From contig JABLWX010000013.1 in the NCBI GenBank assembly GCA_013178315.1, positions 1-41,836 of the forward strand: a stretch of 41,836 nt of DNA, written 5' to 3'. Source of the stretch: Candidatus Aminicenantota bacterium. GTDB taxonomy: Bacteria > Acidobacteriota > Aminicenantia > Aminicenantales > Saccharicenantaceae. This document shows positions 32,940 to 41,123 of this stretch, piece by piece (positions within the stretch are counted from its first letter, which is position 1; each line of letters begins with the position of its first letter). Both the position numbers and the translations under genes were made by a program. Under the pieces are notes generated by a model. It worked only from the letters and a program-made list of their open reading frames with translations. It did no database searches and was not told the origin of the DNA.

Positions 32940-33899
32940 ATGAAAAAAGTAAGAACCAGGGCTCCCCGGAACAGAACCATCAGCCTGACCGAAGCCGAAA
33001 GACTTAAGTACCGTTCCCGGCTCCTGCACCTTGACGGCCCGGTTACCCCGGACCGCGTACAAAACCGCACCATCTGCCAGGACCTGTTTGAAGTCCTGGA
33101 TTACCTGCCTTCGTCCTTTGTCGACCTGGCCTTTGTCGACCCGCCCTACAACCTCAACAAGACCTTCAACCTGACCACCTTCAGGGAAATGGAATCCGAT
33201 AAGTACGAGCGCTGGCTGGAATCGTGGCTGAACAGGCTGCGGCGGCTGCTGAAGCCCACCGCCTCAGTTTATATCTGCGGCGACTGGAAATCCTCCGGGG
33301 CTATCTTTAACGTCGCCCGCCGGTATTTCCACCTCCGGAATCGCATAACCTGGGAGAGGGAAAAGGGACGAGGGGCCTCGCGGAACTGGAAAAACTGCTC
33401 CGAGGATATCTGGTTTGCCACCGTCTCCGGCGACTATTATTTCAACCTTGAGGCTGTAAAGCTCAAGCGCCGGGTGCTGGCTCCTTACCGCGACTCATCC
33501 GGCCGGCCGAAGGACTGGTCGGAAGAAACCGGGGGCCGATTCCGGGTGACCCATCCCTCCAACCTCTGGTCTGACCTGACCGTGCCCTTCTGGTCGATGC
33601 CGGAAAATACCGACCACCCGACCCAGAAGCCGGAAAAGTTGCTGGCCAGAATCATCCTGGCCAGTTCCCGTCCCGGCGACCTGGTATTTGACCCGTTCCT
33701 GGGTTCTGGCACAACCTCGGTGGTGGCCAAGAAGCTGGGCCGCCGTTACCTGGGCGTGGAAGTGGACGAGTATTACTGCTGCCTGGCCGAGAAACGGCTG
33801 GAGCTGGCCGAACGGGACAAGTCCATCCAGGGGTATGAGGACGGTGTGTTCTGGGAAAGGAATACCCTGGCCGACAGAAAGCTGATGAACCGGAAATAG
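32940..33899 (+). CDS. Site-specific DNA methyltransferase, beta class (N6-A or N4-C)
   Basis: A 319-residue SAM-dependent DNA amino-methyltransferase. The catalytic motif IV, VDPPYNL, is at 66-72, and SAM-binding motif I, FDPFLGSGTT, is at 250-259. This order (IV before I) defines the beta class. HPTQKPEKLLARII (motif X region) precedes motif I. The middle part (RITWEREKGRGASRNWKNCS) probably contributes to target recognition. No restriction endonuclease gene flanks it, so it is either solitary (regulatory or epigenetic) or a remnant of an R-M system. The ATG at 32940 follows an A-rich leader whose only GAGG lies about 15 nt upstream, so initiation may be inefficient. Target sequence cannot be read from this. 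Confidence 0.88.
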   Translation: MKKVRTRAPRNRTISLTEAERLKYRSRLLHLDGPVTPDRVQNRTICQDLFEVLDYLPSSFVDLAFVDPPYNLNKTFNLTTFREMESDKYERWLESWLNRLRRLLKPTASVYICGDWKSSGAIFNVARRYFHLRNRITWEREKGRGASRNWKNCSEDIWFATVSGDYYFNLEAVKLKRRVLAPYRDSSGRPKDWSEETGGRFRVTHPSNLWSDLTVPFWSMPENTDHPTQKPEKLLARIILASSRPGDLVFDPFLGSGTTSVVAKKLGRRYLGVEVDEYYCCLAEKRLELAERDKSIQGYEDGVFWERNTLADRKLMNRK

Positions 33900-34070
33900 A
33901 GCGCACGATACCTGCCCAGGTGACCCGCGGGGGCGTCCCGGTGGGTAGGGCCTGTTCCTTTTCCCATCATAAGCAATCATGTTCCGGGGAATGTTTCTAA
34001 ACTTGAAGGAATTCGCCGCCCGGATTTTTTGGGATGAGCCCGGCCTGGCAGACGGGATTCTTAATTCTGG

Positions 34071-34100
34071 TTGACATGATGAGGTCCAGGTTGGTATGGT
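34071..34100 (+). promoter_or_regulatory. Probable promoter of the SBBP/FN3 gene
   Basis: A perfect TTGACA (34071-34076), an 18-nt spacer and TATGGT (34095-34100, four of six). The start would be near 34107, leaving a leader of about 88 nt that contains the palindrome at 34157-34175. Confidence 0.5.
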
Positions 34101-34156
34101 AAGTACAGAGAGAAATGGGGCAGGCCTGAACATATACTATATCTATATGAAGCCTT

Positions 34157-34175
34157 TTCATTTTAATAAAATGAA
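34157..34175. promoter_or_regulatory. Operator-like inverted repeat TTCATTTTA-A-TAAAATGAA
   Basis: Perfect 9-nt arms around a single A, 20 nt before the start codon of the 1278-residue protein. The position in the leader suits a repressor site or a structure in the mRNA. A looser ATTCATT...AATGAAT pair occurs upstream of the ceramidase-like gene (near 28530-28562). Confidence 0.4.
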
Positions 34176-34194
34176 TCTCTAACGGCAGGGAAAG

Positions 34195-37100
34195 ATGAAA
34201 ACCAGAACCACGATATTCATTGTTTTAGCAATTTTGGTGGTGGCGACGGTTATCGGAATCCGCTTCCTGCGGGCTCCCGAAAAGTCCCTTCAAGAAGCCG
34301 GTTCTCCACAGGCGGAGCTGTCGCTCGCTTCTAGCGGGCTGGCCAGCCTCAGGGGGGCCGAGGTCAACTGGCCGCTTCTCTTTATCCCCAACAAGGGGCA
34401 GCTTGACCCCAGGGTGGCCTTTTACCTCCAGGGTAGCGACAAGAACATCTACTTTGGCCCGGAAGGGCTGACCATAACCATAGCCAGCCTGAAAGAAAAG
34501 GGCGGTACTTCCAAGTCCGGCGGTGAAAGTGACTACCAGAAAGCGGAGCTTCCATCCAGGGTAACAGATGTTTCCAGGACGACTGGCCTGGCTTCCGGCC
34601 AGGAGCCAGAGTTCAGGCGCTGGACCGTAAGGCTGGATTTTATCGGAGCCAATCCAGCCACCGTTATCAAGCCGCTGAAGAGAACCGAGACCAGGATGTC
34701 CTACTTCCGGGGCGGTCCCGACGACTGGTTTTCGGCCCTGCCCACCTATAGCCTGATAAGGTACGAGGGGCTCTGGCCCGGTGTGGACCTTTACTTAAAA
34801 GGAAACCCAGGCCAGTTGAAATGCGAGTTTGTGGTCAGTCCCGGGGCCGACCCTTCGGTCATCAGGTTGAACTACCGCGGGGCAACCGAGGTCAAGTTGA
34901 ATCAGAAGGGACAGCTGGAGGTGGCGACCCCCGCCGGCTCTTTTATCGATGAAGCCCCGGTAGCTTTTCAGCTTAAAGATGGCCGAAAAGTTCCGGTCGA
35001 GGTTAAATTTGAAATAATCGAGAAAACCGTCGGGGAAAACGGCCTGGTTAATTGCCTCCATGGCTTTAAGACGGGCGAATACGACCGCGCCGAGCCACTC
35101 TTTATCGACCCGGCAGTGCTGGTTTACAGCGGTTTCATCGGCGGTTCCTATAACGACCGGGCGCTGGCCATGGCCGTGGACGAAAACGGTTATGTCTATC
35201 TAACCGGCTGGACCGGGTCGCTCGATTTTCCGGTGGCGGTTGGCCCGGACCTGACCTACAACGGGCCTTCCCTGGGAACCGACGCCTTTGTGGCCAAAGT
35301 CCATCCTTCAGGGAGCGGGCTGATCTACTGCGGTTTCCTTGGCGGCAGCAACGATGACGGGGGTACCGGCATCGCGGTTGACAGCGCCGGCAATGCCTAT
35401 GTCTGCGGCTATACCAAGTCCGGAGATTTCCCGGTCTACGGCGGTCCCTATACCAGTCCCGGGGCCAATATCAGTCTTATGAGCGATGCCTTTGTCACCA
35501 AGATTAATGCTTCGGGCACAGCCCTGGTTTACAGCGGTTACCTGGGCGGAAGTTCCACTGATATCGCCAGCTCCGTAGCCGTGGATAGCAGCGGACGGGC
35601 TTACCTCTGCGGGACCACCGAATCGTCGGACTTCCCGACCAAAACCGGGCCGGACACCAGTTATAACGGGCAGAAGGACGCCTTTGTCTGCCGGGTGGCG
35701 GCCACGGGCGCTTCCCTGGACTGGTCGGGCTTTATCGGCGGGACGGCCGATGATGTCGGCAGCGGGCTGGCCCTGGATTCAGGCGGCAATGTCTATCTCG
35801 CCGGTTACACCACTTCAACCCAGGGGCAGCTTTTCCCGGTGAAGACTGGTCCCTACCTTACCCACAAAGGCGGGCTGGACGCCTTCGTGGCCAAGATCGC
35901 CGCGGCTGGAAATTCGATAACCTATTGCGGTTATATCGGCGGAACGGGCGATGATTACGGTGCGGCCGTGGCCGTGAACGCCAGCGGCGAGGCCTTTGTG
36001 GCCGGGGCCACCGGTTCCCAGAGCGGGTTTCCGCTCCTGGTCGGCCCGGACCTGATCTACAACGGCGGGGTGGATGCCTTCATCTGCCGGGTCAACCAGG
36101 CTGGAAACGGCCTTATTTATTCTGGCTATGTCGGTGGCTCTCTTGATGATTTCGGCCTGGCCGTGGCCGTTGATTCCCAGGGAATTGCCTACCTGGCTGG
36201 AGCCACGGACTCTTCTGATTTCCCGGTGGCCGGCGGGCCGCAGTCGGCTTATGCTGGCAACCGCGATGCTTTCCTCATGGCCATTAAGGCCGACGGCAGC
36301 GGCTATTATTTTTCGAGTTTTCTCGGCGGCTCTGACCGGGAAGAGGCCAACGCCGTGGCTGCCCTGGGCGACGGCAACTGTTACCTGGCCGGTTTTACCA
36401 GGAGCTGGAATTTCCCGGTCCTGGTTGGTCCTTTTCTGCAGCCTGGCGGGGGAGTGGGCCAGCTGGCCGAAGATGCCTTTGTGGCCAGGATTTACGGGCT
36501 CATTCCGCCCGTAGCCCCGGCCAACCTGAGGCAGACCGCGGTTACGGTGAGCAGCGTCAGCCTGGCCTGGGATGATAGATCCAGCAACGAGGACGGGTTC
36601 AAGATAGAGCGAAAGACGGGAGCGGCCGGGACCTGGTCCCAGATAGCTACCGTCGGGGCCAACGTAACCAGCTTTCAGAATACCGGCCTCAGCGAAGGCA
36701 CGGTCTATTACTACCGGGTGAGAGCTTACAATTCAGCCGGGGATTCGCCTTACTCCAACGAGCTCAACGTCCTGACCCTGCCGGCGGCGCCGACCAACCT
36801 GGTGGCCAGCGCCATTCACGAAAGGCGGGTCAACCTGAGCTGGACCGATAACTCCGGCGGGGAGAGTGGCTTTCGCCTCGAAAGAAAGACCGGGGGTGGC
36901 AACTGGGCCACTCTAACCAACCTGGCCGCCAACGTAATTTCCTACCCGGATACTTCCGTGGTGGAGACGACCACCTATACCTACCGGATTTTTGCCTTTA
37001 ATGCCAGCGGCGATTCGGCTCCTTCCAACGAAGCCACCGTCACCACCCCGGCCCTGACCGTCCCCATAGCTCCTTCCAACCTCCAGGCCACGGCCCTTTC

Positions 37101-38031
37101 AGCCACCTCGGCCAGGCTGACCTGGGTGGATAATGCTTACAACGAGGATGGGTTTAAGGTCGAAAGAAAAACCGGGGCCGGCGGCACCTGGAACCAGGTG
37201 GGAACGGCCGGGGTGGATGCCACCAGCTTTACAGACAGCGGCCTGTCCGAGCTAACCACCTATTACTACCGGGTCCGGGCATATAACAATGCCGGAGACT
37301 CCGACTATTCCAACGAGGCCACGGTTACCACCCCGGAGAACAAGCCCAGGCTCAGGGTGCCGGTGGCTGGAATCAATTTTGGAAACGTTAATGTCTGCGA
37401 AGCGAAGGATCTGACCACCTCCATTTACAACGATGGCGGGGCCGACCTGGTGGTCAGCACCGTGGCCCGCGTTTCGGGTGCGGCCGATTTCAACTATAAA
37501 TCTCCGGTCCTGCCGCTGACCGTTCCCCCGTTCGGTTCGAGGACAATAACCATAAGCTACGCGCCTTCGGCCACTGGTCCGGGTAGCGCGGTGTTTCGTA
37601 TTTCCTCTAACGATCCGGATAACCCCACGGCCGATTTTTCAGTTAGCGGCACCGGCTTTATTCCGGTTATTACCGTCGGCCTGGAGGTGCAGAAAGGGAC
37701 GGAGAGGGCCTGGATCATCAGGCGGGATTTTGGCCGGCTTACCATCACGGTCAACAAGGAAGCTCCTTACACCGTGGCCAGGTACCGGCTGTGGCGCAAA
37801 CTGGCCGGCGGGTCCTTTGAAGTCAGAAAAGATTTTATTGAATCTGACTTCAGCTCCGGGCGCCTGGTTTATGTTGACAAGTACCTGGAAAAAGGCAAGA
37901 GCTACGTTTATAAAGTGGAAGCCCTGAACTGTTTTGACCAGGTCGTGGCCACCTCGGCCGAGACCGGAACCACCGGGTCTCTGCTCAAAGAAGAGATACT
38001 GAAGCGGCTGGACCGGACAGCCAGGGATTGA
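34195..38031 (+). CDS. Giant exported SBBP-repeat, fibronectin III and ASH-domain protein
   Basis: A 1278-residue exported surface or secreted protein. The N-terminal hydrophobic segment IFIVLAILVVATVIGIRFL is a signal or anchor. Residues about 55-300 form the lead-in domain usual before SBBP repeats (FIPNKGQLDPRVAFYLQG). Seven SBBP-type repeats follow (about 305-770), each with YSGFIGG, AVD..GNVYL.G and DFPV motifs; this suggests a seven-bladed propeller. Three fibronectin type III domains run from about 775 to 1045 (e.g. TTYYYRVRAYNNAGDSDYSN). An ASH/choice-of-anchor-D domain lies at about 1048-1160 (INFGNVNVCEAKDLTTSIYN). An unassigned beta-rich tail completes it. The start has CAGGGAAAG upstream. 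No enzyme motif was seen. Likely an adhesive or structural surface protein (inference). Confidence 0.88.
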   Translation: MKTRTTIFIVLAILVVATVIGIRFLRAPEKSLQEAGSPQAELSLASSGLASLRGAEVNWPLLFIPNKGQLDPRVAFYLQGSDKNIYFGPEGLTITIASLKEKGGTSKSGGESDYQKAELPSRVTDVSRTTGLASGQEPEFRRWTVRLDFIGANPATVIKPLKRTETRMSYFRGGPDDWFSALPTYSLIRYEGLWPGVDLYLKGNPGQLKCEFVVSPGADPSVIRLNYRGATEVKLNQKGQLEVATPAGSFIDEAPVAFQLKDGRKVPVEVKFEIIEKTVGENGLVNCLHGFKTGEYDRAEPLFIDPAVLVYSGFIGGSYNDRALAMAVDENGYVYLTGWTGSLDFPVAVGPDLTYNGPSLGTDAFVAKVHPSGSGLIYCGFLGGSNDDGGTGIAVDSAGNAYVCGYTKSGDFPVYGGPYTSPGANISLMSDAFVTKINASGTALVYSGYLGGSSTDIASSVAVDSSGRAYLCGTTESSDFPTKTGPDTSYNGQKDAFVCRVAATGASLDWSGFIGGTADDVGSGLALDSGGNVYLAGYTTSTQGQLFPVKTGPYLTHKGGLDAFVAKIAAAGNSITYCGYIGGTGDDYGAAVAVNASGEAFVAGATGSQSGFPLLVGPDLIYNGGVDAFICRVNQAGNGLIYSGYVGGSLDDFGLAVAVDSQGIAYLAGATDSSDFPVAGGPQSAYAGNRDAFLMAIKADGSGYYFSSFLGGSDREEANAVAALGDGNCYLAGFTRSWNFPVLVGPFLQPGGGVGQLAEDAFVARIYGLIPPVAPANLRQTAVTVSSVSLAWDDRSSNEDGFKIERKTGAAGTWSQIATVGANVTSFQNTGLSEGTVYYYRVRAYNSAGDSPYSNELNVLTLPAAPTNLVASAIHERRVNLSWTDNSGGESGFRLERKTGGGNWATLTNLAANVISYPDTSVVETTTYTYRIFAFNASGDSAPSNEATVTTPALTVPIAPSNLQATALSATSARLTWVDNAYNEDGFKVERKTGAGGTWNQVGTAGVDATSFTDSGLSELTTYYYRVRAYNNAGDSDYSNEATVTTPENKPRLRVPVAGINFGNVNVCEAKDLTTSIYNDGGADLVVSTVARVSGAADFNYKSPVLPLTVPPFGSRTITISYAPSATGPGSAVFRISSNDPDNPTADFSVSGTGFIPVITVGLEVQKGTERAWIIRRDFGRLTITVNKEAPYTVARYRLWRKLAGGSFEVRKDFIESDFSSGRLVYVDKYLEKGKSYVYKVEALNCFDQVVATSAETGTTGSLLKEEILKRLDRTARD

Positions 38032-38123
38032 CGGGATTCTATGGAATCAGACAGAATGAACTCGGTCTCGGCCGATCATGAAAAGCCGGGCCCGTTATTA
38101 AGACAGATAGAGTGGGGGTCAGA

Positions 38124-39191
38124 ATGAGAAAAATTAGACAGACAGGCTGTGGCCTCTTGATTGGAGCGATCATTTTCTCCTTGATTTCCCTGGACAACTG
38201 CCGTCCCCGGAAACCGGAAGCGGTTCCGCCAGCCCGGGTCGAGGTCAAATACCTGGGCTTCCATGCCCTCGTTGAAGGAAAGAAGGCAGCGGAAGAACTG
38301 ATCAAGGAAATTCCACGGCTGGCCGCAAGGGGAGTCAACCTGCTGTTCGTAGAAGTTGACTATAACTTTGAATACCGGTCGCATCCAGAGCTCCGGGGAC
38401 CTGAACCGGTGACCGTGGCCCAGGCCAAGAGTCTGGTCCGGCTCTGCCGGGAGTACCGGATCAGGTTGATACCGGAATTCCAGTCCTTCGGACACCAGAG
38501 CTGGGAGAAGAAGACCTTCAGCCTGCTGACGGTCTACCCCCAGTTTGACGAGACCCCGGGCAAGTATCCCGGAAACCAGGGCATTTACTGCCGGAGCTGG
38601 TGTCCGCTTCACCCGGAGCTTCCTCCAATAATCAACGACCTTTACGATGAGTTGCTGGAGACCTTTGAAGCTGACGGGCTGCACGTGGGTATGGACGAGG
38701 TGTTCATCATCGCTGACCCCGATTGTCCCCGCTGCCATGGAAAGGACCCGGCCGAACTTTTTGCCCATGCCGTTCAGACTGCCTATGACCACATCGTCAG
38801 GAAAAGGGGAAAGGAAATGTTCATGTGGGGTGACCGGCTTCTCGACGGAAAGGCAACCGGCTACGGCGAATGGGAGGCCTCCATGAACGGAACCCATCCG
38901 GCTATAGACTTAATTCCCCGCGACATCGTCATCTGCGACTGGCATTATGAGATAATGCCCGGAGGGGTTTACCCTTCGATTCCGCTGTTCATAGAAAAAG
39001 GTTTCAGGGTACTGCCCACCAGTTTCAGGAATAAAAAAGCGGCCGAGGCCCTGATTGACTATTCGCTGCAGTTTTCAACCGACCGGATGCTCGGTCATCT
39101 CTGCACCACCTGGCAGCCGCCAGAGGCCGGAAAGACCTACAAGCACCCGCCGCTGGTCCTGGCCAGCCGCAGGCTCAGGGGCTCAGGTTGA
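38124..39191 (+). CDS. GH20-like (beta-N-acetylhexosaminidase) lipoprotein
   Basis: About 355 residues from the ATG at 38124; the frame opens at a GTG at 38112. The hydrophobic leader GCGLLIGAIIFSLISLDNC ends in a Cys that may be lipidated, though LDN is an unusual lipobox. The body resembles a GH20 catalytic barrel: FVEVDYNFEY, LIPEFQSFGHQSW, then LHVGMDEVF, whose Asp-Glu pair (D191, E192) matches the GH20 catalytic pair, and later MWGDRLL. The usual N-terminal GH20 accessory domain is missing. It would release terminal N-acetylhexosamine. It lies 92 nt downstream of the giant FN3 protein on the same strand and may be cotranscribed with it. Confidence 0.75.
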   Translation: MRKIRQTGCGLLIGAIIFSLISLDNCRPRKPEAVPPARVEVKYLGFHALVEGKKAAEELIKEIPRLAARGVNLLFVEVDYNFEYRSHPELRGPEPVTVAQAKSLVRLCREYRIRLIPEFQSFGHQSWEKKTFSLLTVYPQFDETPGKYPGNQGIYCRSWCPLHPELPPIINDLYDELLETFEADGLHVGMDEVFIIADPDCPRCHGKDPAELFAHAVQTAYDHIVRKRGKEMFMWGDRLLDGKATGYGEWEASMNGTHPAIDLIPRDIVICDWHYEIMPGGVYPSIPLFIEKGFRVLPTSFRNKKAAEALIDYSLQFSTDRMLGHLCTTWQPPEAGKTYKHPPLVLASRRLRGSG

Positions 39192-39200
39192 GCTCGATTT

Positions 39201-39217
39201 TCTGGTATAATTGAAAA
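39201..39217 (+). promoter_or_regulatory. Extended -10 promoter candidate, 17-nt block copy B
   Basis: Identical to the block at 32852-32868 (TCTGGTATAATTGAAAA), again with TGGTATAAT. It begins 9 nt after the GH20-like stop and 220 nt before the TolC-family start, so it would give a long leader for the efflux operon. Confidence 0.45.
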
Positions 39218-39438
39218 GCACCGGATAAGAACGAGAAGATAGTGGCTCAAGTATGCTTCTGACCGGCGGTTGAGATAGGCTGATAAAGCGGTCCCGCCCA
39301 TAACTCTTAGAAAATTCTATCTGGTGGAAGAAAAGCCGGTAAGTTGCGTCAAAAACTGTGAATATTTATATGTGTATATTTTGAGAAGTTTGTAAGTTAT
39401 TGAAAATAAAATATATAACAAAATTCAGGAGAAAAAGC

Positions 39439-41073
39439 ATGCGGCCGAGAAAAGCGAGCCAGATATACCTCTTATTAATATTAATGGCCAGCCTTTTATT
39501 TTTTGGCCTGCCGCGGCAGTCGCGGGGGTCGGATAAGAGCATTGAAAACCGCCAGTTTTCTGCGAGCGGAATCGAACAGGCGTCGACACCGCGTCTTGAG
39601 CTTTCCCTTGAGGACTGCATCTTGAAAGCCCTGAAGAATAACCTCAGCCTGAAGGCGGAGATGATCAGTCCTGAAATCGCCGAGAAGAACGTGGCCCTGG
39701 CCATCGAGAAATTCATGCCGACCCTCAGCCTGAACTACAATGCCCAGAGCAACCGGTCGGCATCTTATTCCTTCCTTGATGCTTCCGACGAGGTTAAGAC
39801 CCAGCAGAATGATTATACCTTCCAGATAACCCAGAATATTCCGTTTGGCGGGTCGCTCTCGGCCAGCCTTTACAATTATGTCAGCGACACCAACCGCCGC
39901 TTCCAGACCATCAATCCCCGTTTCGGTTCCACCCTCAGGTTGAACTTCAACCTGCCCCTGCTCAAGGACTTCGGTTATAAGATCGGCCGGCGAGAGATCG
40001 TGGTGGCCAATTACAGCCGGGAAATTTCCGAGGAGAATTTCCAGAGGGTGCTGGAGAATACCATCTACAACGTGGAAGCCGCCTACTGGAACCTGGTCTA
40101 CGCCCGGGAAAACCTCAAGGTCAGGCAGCAGTCGCTGCGGCTGGCCCAGGAGCTCCTGGAAAAGAACAAGGTAGAAATCGAGGCCGGCACCCTGCCACCC
40201 ATCGAACTGCTGACGGCCGAGAGCGAGGTCAGCACCCGCCAGGCCGACATCCTGGAAGCTGAAGCCATGGTCAAAAATGCCGAGGACCAGTTGAGGTTCA
40301 TCATCAACCTTCCGGCCGAGAGGGCCGATGCCAAGAACGTCCAGCTCGTTCCCACCGATTCACCTTCCATCGAAAAGATGGACATCAATTACGAAGAGGC
40401 CCTGAACACGGCCATCATTAAAAGGCCCGACCTCCAGGCCCTGAGGGTTGACCTCAAGACCAGGGAATTCAACCTGGATTACGCCGAGAACCAGCTGCTC
40501 CCGGACCTGAGACTCCAGGCTTCTTACTGGAGCCCTGGGATTTCCGGCGACCAGATTCTCTACCAGGACAACAATCCTTACACCGGAATCATCATCGGGA
40601 AAATTCCCGGGAAAAAATCCGATGCCCTGAGGGATGCCCTGGACTTCAGGTACCAGAACTGGTCGGTGGGCCTGACCCTGAACCTGCCGGTTTCCAACCT
40701 TCTGTCGCGGTCCTATTTTGCCCAGGCCAGCCTTGACCTGAAGCAGGCCAGGCTGAGAATAAAGAACCAGGAACAGCAGCTCGACCTGGAAATCAGCACC
40801 GCGGTCCGGGCGGTGGAGACCAACTACCAGCGGGCCCTGGCCTACCGGGCTGCCCGGGAGCTGGCCCAGAAGAAGCTGGAGGCCGAGCAGGAAAAATTCA
40901 AGGTCGGTATGAGCACCAACTATCTGGTCCTCCAGTTCCAGAGGGACCTGGCCAATGCCCTGACCATGGAGTTGAAATCACTGATCGACTACAACATCTC
41001 CCTGGCCAACCTGGACCGGGTGATGGGAGTCGGCCGGGAGCGTCGCCAGGTTTCGGTGGTTAACCCTGACTGA
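39439..41073 (+). CDS. TolC-family outer-membrane efflux protein
   Basis: About 544 residues from the ATG at 39439, which has AGGAG 7 nt upstream. The frame opens at a TTG at 39400 without a ribosome site. The signal peptide (IYLLLILMASLLFFG) is followed by two TolC repeats of alternating long helices and barrel strands. LSLEDCILKALKNNLSLKAE, NVALAIEKFMPTLSLNY and IYNVEAAYWNLVYARENLKV mark the first; YEEALNTAIIKRPDLQALRV and YRAARELAQKKLEAEQEKFK the second. It forms the outer-membrane channel of a tripartite pump. It is followed after 50 nt by a membrane fusion protein, so the two form an RND-type or ABC-type efflux operon. Confidence 0.88.
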   Translation: MRPRKASQIYLLLILMASLLFFGLPRQSRGSDKSIENRQFSASGIEQASTPRLELSLEDCILKALKNNLSLKAEMISPEIAEKNVALAIEKFMPTLSLNYNAQSNRSASYSFLDASDEVKTQQNDYTFQITQNIPFGGSLSASLYNYVSDTNRRFQTINPRFGSTLRLNFNLPLLKDFGYKIGRREIVVANYSREISEENFQRVLENTIYNVEAAYWNLVYARENLKVRQQSLRLAQELLEKNKVEIEAGTLPPIELLTAESEVSTRQADILEAEAMVKNAEDQLRFIINLPAERADAKNVQLVPTDSPSIEKMDINYEEALNTAIIKRPDLQALRVDLKTREFNLDYAENQLLPDLRLQASYWSPGISGDQILYQDNNPYTGIIIGKIPGKKSDALRDALDFRYQNWSVGLTLNLPVSNLLSRSYFAQASLDLKQARLRIKNQEQQLDLEISTAVRAVETNYQRALAYRAARELAQKKLEAEQEKFKVGMSTNYLVLQFQRDLANALTMELKSLIDYNISLANLDRVMGVGRERRQVSVVNPD

Positions 41074-41123
41074 TAAACAGGTCTGGTGATCTGATAAATC
41101 GGATAGAGGAGACAGAAACGAAA

